Positions 24,147 through 32,785 of a DNA stretch of 40,619 nucleotides are shown here, piece by piece. Numbering within the stretch: the stretch's first letter is position 1; the number at the start of each line of letters is the position of its first letter. The notes beneath the pieces are model-generated. The model was not told where the DNA came from and searched no databases. It was given only the letters and a program-made list of their open reading frames with translations. The position numbers and the translations under genes are program-made. The stretch is from Lachnospiraceae bacterium (GTDB lineage: Bacteria > Bacillota > Clostridia > Lachnospirales > Lachnospiraceae): NCBI GenBank assembly GCA_017561085.1, contig JAFZDQ010000123.1, positions 1 to 40,619 of the forward strand, written 5' to 3'.

Positions 24147-25601
24147 ATGGACAGACAAAACTTAACTCTGCTCACCGACCTTTATGAACTGACTATGATG
24201 CAGGGCTATTTCAAACACAAGGACCGCAATGAAACCGTTATTTTCGATGCTTTTTACCGTACCAATCCCTGTGAAGGCGGCTATGCCATCGCAGCCGGTT
24301 TGGAACAGCTGATTAAATATATTAAAGAATTACACTTTTCTCCGCAGGATATTGATTATCTGAAGGGACTGGGTATTTTCGAAGAAGACTTTTTGGAATA
24401 TCTGGCAAACTTTAAATTTTCCGGTGATATTTATGCTATCCCCGAAGGAACGGTGATGTTCCCCAGAGAACCTTTTGTAAAGGTGATTGCCCCCATTATG
24501 GAAGCACAGCTGGTGGAGACCGCCATCTTAAATATCATCAATCATCAGAGTCTGATTGCCACCAAAGCCGCCAGAGTCTGCCACGCAGCTAAGGGAGACG
24601 GCATCATGGAATTCGGTCTCCGTCGTGCCCAGGGCCCCGACGCCGGCATTTACGGCGCCCGTGCAGCCATGATCGGCGGTTGTATCGGAACCTCCAACGT
24701 GCTTTGCGGCCAGTTATTTGATGTTCCCGTAAAAGGAACCCATGCCCACAGCTGGATTATGAGTTTCCCGGATGAATATACAGCTTTTAAGACTTATGCG
24801 GATATGTATCCTTCTGCCTGCATTTTACTGGTAGATACTTATGATACCTTAAAATCCGGTGTACCCAATGCAATCAGGGTTTTCACCGAGATGCGTGAAG
24901 CAGGCATTCCCCTTAGTTTCTACGGCATCCGCCTTGACAGCGGAGACCTTGCTTACCTTTCCAAAAAGGCACGTAAGATGTTAGACGAAGCGGGCTTTAC
25001 CGACGCAGTGATTTCCGCCTCCAACGACTTGGATGAATACTTAATCGAAACCCTGAAGGCTCAGGGCGCAGCCATCACCTCCTGGGGTGTAGGCACCAAC
25101 TTAATTACTGCCAAGGATAATCCGGCCTTCGGCGGTGTTTACAAGCTGGCCGCCATCATGGGAGAAGACGGCGAGTTTATCCCTAAGATTAAGCTTTCCG
25201 AAAACACCGAAAAGGTTACCAATCCCGGCAACAAAACCATTTACCGTGTTTATGAAAAAGAAACCGGCAAGATTAAGGCCGACTTAATTTGCCTGGTGGA
25301 TGAGGTATTTGACGAAAACGAGCCGCTACTTTTGTTCGACCCGGCAGAACCCTGGAAAAAGACAAAGCTTGCTCCGGGCAGCTATAGCCTGCGTGAGATT
25401 TTGGTCCCTATCTTCAAGAACGGCCAGTGCGTTTACGAATCTCCCAAGGTAATGGAAATCCGCGAATACTGTAACCGCGAAAAAGACACGCTTTGGGACG
25501 AAACCAAGCGTTTCATCAATCCTCACAAGGTTTACGTGGACTTGTCCAAGAAACTTTATGATATCAAGATTCAGTTACTGGATCAGATGAGCGAGAAATA
25601 A
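24147..25601 (+). CDS. pncB: Nicotinate phosphoribosyltransferase
   Basis: The enzyme joins nicotinate and PRPP to nicotinate mononucleotide, the entry step of NAD salvage. The 484-residue protein shows LTDLYELTMMQGY at the N-terminus, FGLRRAQGPDAG (around residue 160), GTHAHSWIMSFPDE (around 203), LVDTYDTLKSGVPNAI (around 231) and GIRLDSGDLAYLS (around 262), all typical of this family. The ATG at 24147 follows AAAGGAGGG with 5 nt spacing; an ATG seven codons upstream overlaps that ribosome binding site. Its promoter carries a palindrome that may bind a NAD-pathway repressor; the repressor cannot be named from this window. A strong terminator follows. Confidence 0.94.
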   Translation: MDRQNLTLLTDLYELTMMQGYFKHKDRNETVIFDAFYRTNPCEGGYAIAAGLEQLIKYIKELHFSPQDIDYLKGLGIFEEDFLEYLANFKFSGDIYAIPEGTVMFPREPFVKVIAPIMEAQLVETAILNIINHQSLIATKAARVCHAAKGDGIMEFGLRRAQGPDAGIYGARAAMIGGCIGTSNVLCGQLFDVPVKGTHAHSWIMSFPDEYTAFKTYADMYPSACILLVDTYDTLKSGVPNAIRVFTEMREAGIPLSFYGIRLDSGDLAYLSKKARKMLDEAGFTDAVISASNDLDEYLIETLKAQGAAITSWGVGTNLITAKDNPAFGGVYKLAAIMGEDGEFIPKIKLSENTEKVTNPGNKTIYRVYEKETGKIKADLICLVDEVFDENEPLLLFDPAEPWKKTKLAPGSYSLREILVPIFKNGQCVYESPKVMEIREYCNREKDTLWDETKRFINPHKVYVDLSKKLYDIKIQLLDQMSEK

Positions 25602-25639
25602 AACAACAAGGGGAAATCCAACGATTTCCCCTTGTTGTT
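25602..25639. terminator. Terminator between pncB and the lipoprotein gene
   Basis: A perfect 16-bp stem AACAACAAGGGGAAAT/ATTTCCCCTTGTTGTT over a 6-nt loop between two convergent genes. The T tract is weak on both sides, but the stem is very strong. Confidence 0.75.
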
Positions 25640-25666
25640 ATAGCAACCATATATTAAAAATACATA

Positions 25667-26764
25667 TTAATTTAGTGTCTCAAAAACCCCAAAATAATCG
25701 TCATAGTGATTGCCTTCTTTATAATCTATATTTATTGACCATGTAGAATTATCAGAATAGAATAACCATTCTTCATCACCATTTGCATCTTCACCTTCAT
25801 TACGGCAAATAGCGCCTCGTCCTAAAAAAGTATTGTTTCCAAAGTTTATTTCTGACGTATCCTCAATTATTTCAACTGTACCCATCGAATTATTTATCCC
25901 TTCTACAAATGTGTCCACTACTTCTTGTGCATTATGGGTATCATATACATAATACATCTTCCCCCATCCTTCAACACTTTCATCTGATAACTTTATCATA
26001 GTATTATCTTCAGACCAGCTCAATTGCACTCCTATACCATTAATAACATGCTCACTTTCATCACATGAAATTTTAAATCCTAATGAAGGTACATATAATC
26101 CACAATTATTAATATATGCTAAATAATCAGTCTCGTCTTTATCATATTCTCTTATCAATTGAACTCTATCAAGATAATCATTAATACTCTCTCCCTCTTT
26201 TATTTCTTCTAGTTCTGTTGCAATCTTAATTCCATTTCCTATAAAAACAATTCGTTTTGCACTACTTCTATAAATTCCATCTCCATACGCATATTCAATT
26301 TGTTTATAATTACCTTTTTGCATGTTACTATTATCGGAAATATAAGTATCTAAATCCCCGTCATAATAATTACAAAATACAATACCTTGATAACCAGAAT
26401 TTGTTCCGGTATGTACACCTATATTTCCCCACAATTCAACTGTCTGAAACACTCCGTTATCTTTTTTCACTACTAAGCCTAATTCTTCACTTTTTATTCC
26501 CTCTTCATCCATATACCATGTCGGTTTACTCTGGGTTTCAACTTCTTCACTTACATCTGTTTCAGTTGCCTCAATCACATTTTCTTGTTCTACTTCAACT
26601 GCCTCGTCAACTTCCGACACACTTTCATCCACCTTTTCCTCAACTGCAACAGGGGTTTCTTCTATTTCAGCACTTTCTGCCGCAGCCGGATTTTCAGTCC
26701 CACAAGCTAACATTCCCAGGGATAGCATTGCTACCAATACAATTGCTAATAATTTTCTTTTCAT
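25667..26764 (-). CDS. Lipoprotein of unknown function, AT-rich gene
   Basis: A 365-residue predicted lipoprotein: signal peptide MKRKLLAIVLVAMLSLGML followed by the lipobox cysteine (LGMLAC, Cys near residue 21). An acidic, Glu/Val/Ala-rich linker (around 25-80) tethers it to the membrane. A globular extracellular part follows (around 85-365; GIKSEELGLVVKKDNGV, then ISDNSNMQKGNYKQIEYAYGDG). I recognise no catalytic motif. The ATG at 26764 has GGAGGA 7 nt upstream; codons before it lie outside the ribosome binding site. The gene is clearly more AT-rich than its neighbours, and together with the divergent XRE gene it may be a recent acquisition. Confidence 0.75.
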   Translation of the reverse strand: MKRKLLAIVLVAMLSLGMLACGTENPAAAESAEIEETPVAVEEKVDESVSEVDEAVEVEQENVIEATETDVSEEVETQSKPTWYMDEEGIKSEELGLVVKKDNGVFQTVELWGNIGVHTGTNSGYQGIVFCNYYDGDLDTYISDNSNMQKGNYKQIEYAYGDGIYRSSAKRIVFIGNGIKIATELEEIKEGESINDYLDRVQLIREYDKDETDYLAYINNCGLYVPSLGFKISCDESEHVINGIGVQLSWSEDNTMIKLSDESVEGWGKMYYVYDTHNAQEVVDTFVEGINNSMGTVEIIEDTSEINFGNNTFLGRGAICRNEGEDANGDEEWLFYSDNSTWSINIDYKEGNHYDDYFGVFETLN

Positions 26765-26909
26765 CTGTATATCCTCCGATAAATTAATATTTATTCTCAT
26801 TATATTCTTTTTAACGAAGATATTCAAGTATAAGAATATATCATATCATTATTTACATACTAAGAAATAAAATATATCTAAACTTCACATATATTTCTTT
26901 GGAGGAAGA

Positions 26910-27128
26910 ATGATTGATTATTCACCTTTTTGGCAAACATTAGAACGTTCAACTGAAAATTGGTATACACTCACTGCTAAACATCATTTATCACATAGCA
27001 CGCTTCATCGACTTAAACACAACAAAGATATTTCGACCAAAACTATAAATGATTTGTGCAGAATTTTGAACTGTCGAATCGAAGACATTATTGTATATAT
27101 TCCATCAGAAAATGACCAAGCCTTATAA
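26910..27128 (+). CDS. Small XRE/Cro-type HTH regulator
   Basis: A 72-residue DNA-binding protein that is essentially one helix-turn-helix domain (WYTLTAKHHLSHSTLHRLKHNKDISTKTINDLCRIL), with a short tail. It resembles the single-domain Cro/CI-like regulators common in Firmicutes. TTGGAGGAAG lies directly before the ATG at about 5 nt spacing. It is divergent from the AT-rich lipoprotein gene across 145 nt, so it may control that gene or itself. The terminator hairpin begins within its last codons. Confidence 0.85.
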   Translation: MIDYSPFWQTLERSTENWYTLTAKHHLSHSTLHRLKHNKDISTKTINDLCRILNCRIEDIIVYIPSENDQAL

Positions 27129-27183
27129 TTCTATGCATCCCATATTCCGGGTACATATCGAAGTAAGACTTGGTCATTTTTAT
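27112..27183 (+). terminator. Terminator of the small XRE gene
   Basis: ATGACCAAG (27112-27120) pairs with CTTGGTCAT (27169-27177), with CTTA/TAAG extending the stem after a mismatch; TTTTTATTTT follows. The left arm lies in the coding sequence. Confidence 0.65.
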
Positions 27184-27188
27184 TTTAC

Positions 27189-30100
27189 TTATTTCAAAAG
27201 TTTATTGATATTGTCTAAAACCGCTCTCTGATTCTTCCCCGCCACGAAGTAAAAATCCAGCTGCTCCTCTTCTGCCGCCAGATAAGAACCGTAGGTAGGA
27301 ATATCGCAGCAGATGACATTCTTCCCGGGCATCACGAGGGCGTAGCCTTTATCGGAAAGTACCACAGAAGGTTTGGCTTTGGCCTTTCCCGAATTCTCAG
27401 CCTCTCCCGAAACTTCTGTTTCTCCCGACAGATAATAGGCTTTCCCGTTTAACTTCAGCTCTTCCTGTCCGTTTCCGCCAAGGCCCGAGAGCAAATCCTT
27501 TTTCCATTTAAAGAATGCCCATGCCTTCCCTTTGCCCGAAGCGGTGGCACCCACTCTGCGGGCGGGCTCACTCTTTTCCACAAGAAGAACCTTCTTTTTA
27601 TCATTCATATAGGTCACTGCGCCGGTCTTTTTATCCACCTGCAGAATCAAATCATCGGTAGAAAGTTCCACAGTAAGGGGCATATCCTTGTACATCCAGT
27701 ATTTCTCGGTTTGGTCGAGACCAATGCCTGCATGCGGCTCTTCCTTTGGCTGTCCGTTTCCGTCAAAAGTTACCCTGATGATTTCACTTGTCACAGGAGA
27801 AAGACGCAGCATGCCGTATCTGCTCTGCAAATACAAGCCGTCCGCCTGCTTGTAGGTCCACTTAATCCCCAAATCAATTTTGGCATGACCGCCGGGATTT
27901 AATGCCTCCGTAGGCGGCATATCCCCAAACTTAGGGGCGTCCTCCTGCCGCAAAACGCCGCCGCTCCTTCGCTGGGCGCGTCTGGTATCGGCCTCTCTGC
28001 TATCCGGCTTACAAGCCAGGATTTTTTCCGTGGAGGATAAAGGCGTCTTGATGGAAATCTTTTCCCTTTGTCCTTTTTGTACGCCGGTGAGAAGTACCGT
28101 CTTAGGCGGCACTGCCCTGCCGGACGCGGTGTTGATGGTTGTAGCCGCAGGCTTTAAGGTAGCTACTGCTTTTACCCGTTTTAGTGGCGTAATGGGTTGC
28201 GGTACAGGGAATTCCGGAACAGGCGCTTGTGTGTCAGATGTTTGTGCTGCGGGGGCATCCGCACCTTCTTCGTCGGCTGCTTCTTTCGCTTCTCTCGCTT
28301 CTTCCGCTTCTTCCACAGTATTTTCCACAGCATCTTCCGCCACTTCTTCCCTATCCTTTACCGGCGTGGTAATCAGCTCCGTCAGATTTCCTGTATGGAG
28401 GACACAAAGTTCATGAAGGGCTCTGGTTGCCGCCACATAAAGGAGCTTGGCATGTCCGTCGTCTAAGGGATAGTCGTTTGTATCCGGATCTAAGATCAGT
28501 ACCGCATCAAATTCCAGACCTTTTGTATACGCTACCGGAAGCACCATGACACCGTTTGCAAAAACTGCCTTTTCCAAATCGCTTTCCGCAACCGGAATAA
28601 AGTTCGACAAATCTTTCGCGGCCTTTGCTGCCGCTTTTTCATCCCTGCAAATCACGGCAATGGTATCAAGTCCCTGTTCCTGCCAGCTTTTACAAAGGTC
28701 GGCGGCCTTCTTTATCATATCCTTCCTGCCTCTGCACTCTTCCACAGACACCGGATTTCCGTGACGGATAATAGGCTCTGCCGCATAAGGGGTAAAACTG
28801 CCGTGGCGCAGGATATTCATGGCAAATCCTGAAATTTCCACCGTGTTTCGGTAGCTCTTTTTGAGCACTCCGAAGTACGCTCTCTCTCCGGAAAGCATCA
28901 GGGTTTTCAGTTCTTCCCAGTCGTTTAAACCGTAGCCGAACCAAATATTCTGGGACACGTCTCCCATAATGGTATACGTACAATCCTTGATACAAAAATC
29001 CAGCACGCTGTAGGCCATCATTCCAAAATCCTGGGCTTCATCAATCACCACATGGTGTGCTTCGCTGATGATTTCGGTTTCTTTCACCCTTTTGTATAAA
29101 TAGGCAAGGGCCGCCAAATCATACACATCAAACTCTACGCCGGGTATTTCCACGGCGTAGCCTTTTTCAAATTGCTCGGTGAGGAACTGCGTGTACAAAT
29201 CAAAAATCGATGTTTTCCACTCGTTCTTCCCATATCTGCCCCGATAGGCCCGAAGGATGGCTTTCTTTTCTTCCTTGGTATATTTCGTAGGGCTCTTCAA
29301 AAACTCATCCTGGAGTTTTACTACCAACCGCTCATTGAGCATATTAATCTTACTCTGGATGGACATAGCCGGATTCTGGCGCAGATAATCCTTCACATCT
29401 TTCCCTGCCACAATTTCAATCAAGTCCGCAGGATTGACAGACTTTCCGACGGTTTCATCAAAAATGCCGGTCTTTCCGTTCTTAAAGCCTTCCACAAACT
29501 GCCTGGGATTTAAGTAAATACTTTTTTGAAAAACGGTTTCATCTTCCAATCTCTCACAAAATGCCACCAAATCCCGGAACCAGGATAGGCCTCCCCGGAT
29601 GCTACCGTCTGCCACAGTCCCTGCCTGCATCTTAATCTTGTGCTTTTTCTCATCCCAATCCTCATACAAAAGCCGCACAAAAAGCTGCTCCATGGTCATC
29701 TGCCGGATGCCGTATACATCAAGGTCCGGCAACACCCCGGTAATATATTCCAGCAAAATACGGTTACTTCCCACAATATAAAAATCGTCCGGCTTAAACC
29801 GTTCCTGATAATTGTACAAAATGTAGGAAATTCTGTGCATCGCCACGGTGGTCTTTCCGGAGCCCGCCACCCCCTGGACGATCATATTATGAAAAGGGCT
29901 CTTCCTTATAATGTCGTTTTGTTCCTTTTGGATGGTGGCGATAATTTCTCCCAAAACCGCCTGTTTGTTCTTGGCCAGGTACTTGGTCAGCAAATCATCA
30001 TTGGCAATGACCTCCGAATCAAAGAAATCAAGGAGCCTTCCGTCTGCGATTTCATAGGTTCTTTTCTTTTTCAGATCGATGGCAAAGGATCCGCCGTCGG

Positions 30101-30533
30101 GAGCCGGGTAGCTGCACTTCCCAAGGCCGTTTTCATAATAGGCCGTGGCCACCGGTGCTCTCCAGTCAATGACCACTTGATGGGTGGTATCCCTGGCAAT
30201 TCCGCCTCTTCCGATATAAAGCATTTCTTCTTTTCCCAGCTTTTCATCCAGGAAATCGATTCTGCCGAAGTAGGGCTTTTTCAGCGCCTTCTTGTTCCGA
30301 AGAAGTGCCCGCTTCATACTTTCCTGCATGGTAATGGTGTTATTGAGCGCCGTATAAAGCTCCACATCATTATCGTGATAGTGGTCCAACATTTCTTTGA
30401 TTTCTGCCTGCATTTGCGTGGTCTGGGCTTCATAACTTGCCACATTCCTCTTAACTACCTTCAGGGTATCCTCAAGATAGGCTTCCTCTTCCTGCCAGCC
30501 TGCTTTCATCCCTTGTGCTTCTTCGTTCTTCAT
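27189..30533 (-). CDS. HelD-type helicase fused to a GH31 N-terminal-like beta-sandwich
   Basis: A 1114-residue protein. Residues about 1-725 are a HelD/UvrD-like superfamily 1 ATPase. They comprise an N-terminal coiled coil that in HelD enters RNA polymerase, Walker A GVAGSGKTTVA (around 220-230), VVIDEAQDF (around 495-503), GDVSQNIWFGYG, and the motif VI region LLYVAATRALHEL (around 697-709). HelD recycles stalled RNA polymerase in Bacillus and ends near 775 residues. Here a Glu/Ala/Pro-rich linker (around 725-880) leads to about 230 residues resembling the N-terminal sandwich of GH31 glycosidases: YGMLRLSPVTSEIIRVTF, LILQVDKKTGAVTYMND, then YGSYLAAEEEQLDFYFVAG. There is no GH31 catalytic barrel. 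The ATG at 30533 (AAAGGAG, 6 nt) is preferred over one 9 codons upstream. The helicase assignment is firm; the sandwich is by pattern only. Confidence 0.82.
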   Translation of the reverse strand: MKNEEAQGMKAGWQEEEAYLEDTLKVVKRNVASYEAQTTQMQAEIKEMLDHYHDNDVELYTALNNTITMQESMKRALLRNKKALKKPYFGRIDFLDEKLGKEEMLYIGRGGIARDTTHQVVIDWRAPVATAYYENGLGKCSYPAPDGGSFAIDLKKKRTYEIADGRLLDFFDSEVIANDDLLTKYLAKNKQAVLGEIIATIQKEQNDIIRKSPFHNMIVQGVAGSGKTTVAMHRISYILYNYQERFKPDDFYIVGSNRILLEYITGVLPDLDVYGIRQMTMEQLFVRLLYEDWDEKKHKIKMQAGTVADGSIRGGLSWFRDLVAFCERLEDETVFQKSIYLNPRQFVEGFKNGKTGIFDETVGKSVNPADLIEIVAGKDVKDYLRQNPAMSIQSKINMLNERLVVKLQDEFLKSPTKYTKEEKKAILRAYRGRYGKNEWKTSIFDLYTQFLTEQFEKGYAVEIPGVEFDVYDLAALAYLYKRVKETEIISEAHHVVIDEAQDFGMMAYSVLDFCIKDCTYTIMGDVSQNIWFGYGLNDWEELKTLMLSGERAYFGVLKKSYRNTVEISGFAMNILRHGSFTPYAAEPIIRHGNPVSVEECRGRKDMIKKAADLCKSWQEQGLDTIAVICRDEKAAAKAAKDLSNFIPVAESDLEKAVFANGVMVLPVAYTKGLEFDAVLILDPDTNDYPLDDGHAKLLYVAATRALHELCVLHTGNLTELITTPVKDREEVAEDAVENTVEEAEEAREAKEAADEEGADAPAAQTSDTQAPVPEFPVPQPITPLKRVKAVATLKPAATTINTASGRAVPPKTVLLTGVQKGQREKISIKTPLSSTEKILACKPDSREADTRRAQRRSGGVLRQEDAPKFGDMPPTEALNPGGHAKIDLGIKWTYKQADGLYLQSRYGMLRLSPVTSEIIRVTFDGNGQPKEEPHAGIGLDQTEKYWMYKDMPLTVELSTDDLILQVDKKTGAVTYMNDKKKVLLVEKSEPARRVGATASGKGKAWAFFKWKKDLLSGLGGNGQEELKLNGKAYYLSGETEVSGEAENSGKAKAKPSVVLSDKGYALVMPGKNVICCDIPTYGSYLAAEEEQLDFYFVAGKNQRAVLDNINKLLK

Positions 30534-30670
30534 GCTGCGCTCCTTTCGTTTCATCTGCATTTTCTTCTCCGTTTCATCCTACAAAAACCATTTTATAGAA
30601 AAGAAAAATAATTACTAGACTTATATTTTCATTTATGTTAAACTATATAATGAAGTGTGCGAAAAATTAA

Positions 30671-30711
30671 GAAACGCTGTATACCCGGTGTGTACAGCGT
30701 TCTTTTTTTGC
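30671..30711. terminator. Terminator of the peptide-transport/M20 operon (hairpin works both ways)
   Basis: AACGCTGTA (30673-30681) pairs with TACAGCGTT (30693-30701). The plus strand continues into a T7 run, the minus strand into TTTCTTAATTTTT. On the minus strand it lies about 35 nt past the M20 gene stop. It is followed only by the short gap before the HelD start. Confidence 0.75.
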
Positions 30712-30744
30712 ACGTAAATCCTATATCGTAGTACTATATCTATT

Positions 30745-31863
30745 TTACATATTTGAAACTATAACTTCTTTTAAATACTGCGCCGTCTTTTGCAGCGCTC
30801 TCTGATCAATGGCAAAGCCCGGCTGATGGATGGTCTGTCCCTTGCCGGTTCCCACCTTGATATAGCAGCCCGGTATCTTTTCTTCATAAAAGGAAAAATC
30901 ATCGCCGCCCATGGAGCATTCATTTACCACGGGCTGCAATCCACATTCCTTCGCTACTTCAGTGGCTTTATCCACCATTTCAGCGTCATTATAGGTTGCC
31001 GGTGGTCCCGGCATCCAAGTAAGCTCCGCCTTCACACCATAAGCCTGTGCGATACCGCTTACGATTTCCCGGATTCTTTTTTCAAAGAGCACACGGTCAG
31101 TTTTTTCCAAGGTTCGTACCGTTCCCTCTAATTCAGCCTTTTCCGGAATCACGTTCCAGGTATTTCCCGCCTGAAAGCGCGTCACGCTAAGGAGCGCCGG
31201 ATGAAACGCATTCACATTCCGGGTTACAATGGTCTGCAACGCCTGCACCATTGCTGCCCCTGCCGGTATAGGGTCCACGCCGTCATCAGGATGCGCCCCG
31301 TGACAGGATACTCCGGTTACGGTAATGACAAACCGGTCTACTGCCGCGGTGACAAAACCTTCCTTAATGCCCATCACCCCTACATCACGGGTAGGGTCCG
31401 CATGAAGTCCCCAGATACAGTCCACATCCTCCATCACATCGGTTTCCAATATTTTATAAGCACCGATGGAGGCTTCTTCTGCCGGCTGGAAAATAATCTT
31501 CACAGCCCCTTTCAGGGATTCTTTTTGCGACTGTAGCAAAAGCGCACAACCGATTCCCGCCACGATATGGAAATCATGGCCGCAGGCGTGCATTTTACCT
31601 TCGTACAAAGAAGCATAGGAAAGCCCGGACTCTTCCAATATGGGCAAAGCATCAATATCACAGCGCAGTGCCTGCACAGGTCCTTCCAAAGCCCCCCTTA
31701 CGATGGCAATCAGGCCGGTTTCCAGGGAGTAGGGCAAAATTTCCACACCTGCATCTTTCAGTATTTCTTTTATCTTAGCCGTAGTTTCGTATTCTTCATA
31801 AGAAAGCTCCGGATGGGCATGAAACCATTCAAACCATTCCGATAATTTCTGTTCCAAATCCAT
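30745..31863 (-). CDS. M20 family amidohydrolase/peptidase
   Basis: A 372-residue M20 metal-dependent amidohydrolase of the group that includes hippurate hydrolase and N-acyl-amino-acid deacylases. Metal-binding and core motifs are MHACGHDFHIVAGIGCALLL (around residues 88-107), FQPAEEASIGAYKILE (around 123-138), the HADPTRDVGV stretch and the late GGDDFSFYEEKIPG. The dimerisation insert carries GVSCHGAHPDDGVDP. The ATG at 31863 has AAAGGGTGG nearby; earlier in-frame codons lie inside the permease gene. It is the last gene of the transporter operon, 19 nt after oppC-like, so it likely hydrolyses imported peptides or N-acyl amino acids in the cytosol. Confidence 0.88.
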   Translation of the reverse strand: MDLEQKLSEWFEWFHAHPELSYEEYETTAKIKEILKDAGVEILPYSLETGLIAIVRGALEGPVQALRCDIDALPILEESGLSYASLYEGKMHACGHDFHIVAGIGCALLLQSQKESLKGAVKIIFQPAEEASIGAYKILETDVMEDVDCIWGLHADPTRDVGVMGIKEGFVTAAVDRFVITVTGVSCHGAHPDDGVDPIPAGAAMVQALQTIVTRNVNAFHPALLSVTRFQAGNTWNVIPEKAELEGTVRTLEKTDRVLFEKRIREIVSGIAQAYGVKAELTWMPGPPATYNDAEMVDKATEVAKECGLQPVVNECSMGGDDFSFYEEKIPGCYIKVGTGKGQTIHQPGFAIDQRALQKTAQYLKEVIVSNM

Positions 31864-31882
31864 TTCGTCCACCCTTTCCAAA

Positions 31883-32776
31883 TCAACCTTTACTGTTAGG
31901 GTCAAGTGCATCACGAAGAGCATCCCCGATAAAGTTAATGGCCATAACCAGCACCACAATCATTACCCCGGGTGGAATCCAAAGCCAGGGCTGTCTGGTC
32001 AGCACCGTTAAGGATTCGGCGCCGTTTAACATATTTCCGAGACTGGCCGTAGGCGGCTGTACCCCCATCCCTAAAAAGCTCAGCGCCGCTTCATCCAGCA
32101 TGGACAGTGCCAGCACCGATGTGGCGTATACCAAAATAGGCGCCACCGTATTAGGTAAAATTTCAGAGAACAAAATATGCTTAAGCGGCATTCCTGCCAC
32201 AATACTTCCTTTGACAAAATTGCTTTCCCTAAGGTTCAGCACATTCCCCCTTACCAGACGGGCAATTCCGGGCCAGTCCACAAATCCCAGAATCAGGATG
32301 ATACTCCAAAGTCCGGGTTTAAAAATGGACGCCGCAACCAGCACCAGTAAAATATAAGGGAAGGACATCACCATGTCCGTAAAACGCATAATAATCATAT
32401 CTGCCACACCGCCGAAATAACCGGCAATGAGGCCAAGAATCACTCCGATTACCGTGGAAATCAGGGTCGCCATAATTCCCACCAGTAAAGAAATTCTCAT
32501 GGCATAAAGAAGTCTGCTAAATACATCCCTGCCGATTTGGTCTGTTCCCAGCCAGTGCTCTAAATTGGGCGCGCCGCTGAAATTTCCCACAATCGCATCC
32601 GGGTCATAGGGTGCAATGATTGGTGCAAAAAGGGCAGCCGCACCTAAAATCACCAAAAGAACGAGACTCACCATAGCCAGACGATGCCGCTTAAATCGGC
32701 GGAATACCGTCTGGGAATAACTTTCTTTTGTAATATCATTCTTACTATTCATTTCCATTTTCATCTGCTTTTTCAT
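31883..32776 (-). CDS. Peptide ABC transporter permease (OppC/DppC type)
   Basis: A 297-residue membrane permease. It has a cytoplasmic N-terminus with the OppC_N helix (RFKRHRLAMVSLVLLVILG), the typical GTDQIGRDVFSRLLYAMRISLLVG region and about six membrane helices. The EAA-type cytoplasmic loop lies near ESNFVKGSIVAGMPLKHILF, where it contacts the ATPases. AGGAGGG lies 4 nt before the ATG. It follows the OppB-type gene by 9 nt. OppC and DppC forms cannot be told apart here, nor can the exact peptide. Confidence 0.92.
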   Translation of the reverse strand: MKKQMKMEMNSKNDITKESYSQTVFRRFKRHRLAMVSLVLLVILGAAALFAPIIAPYDPDAIVGNFSGAPNLEHWLGTDQIGRDVFSRLLYAMRISLLVGIMATLISTVIGVILGLIAGYFGGVADMIIMRFTDMVMSFPYILLVLVAASIFKPGLWSIILILGFVDWPGIARLVRGNVLNLRESNFVKGSIVAGMPLKHILFSEILPNTVAPILVYATSVLALSMLDEAALSFLGMGVQPPTASLGNMLNGAESLTVLTRQPWLWIPPGVMIVVLVMAINFIGDALRDALDPNSKG

Positions 32777-32785
32777 AAGACCCTC

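Noticed and set aside
29640-30611. 323-codon plus-strand frame opposite the HelD gene
   Set aside because: It is the antisense shadow of a well-supported helicase coding sequence, and the translation shows no recognisable domain.
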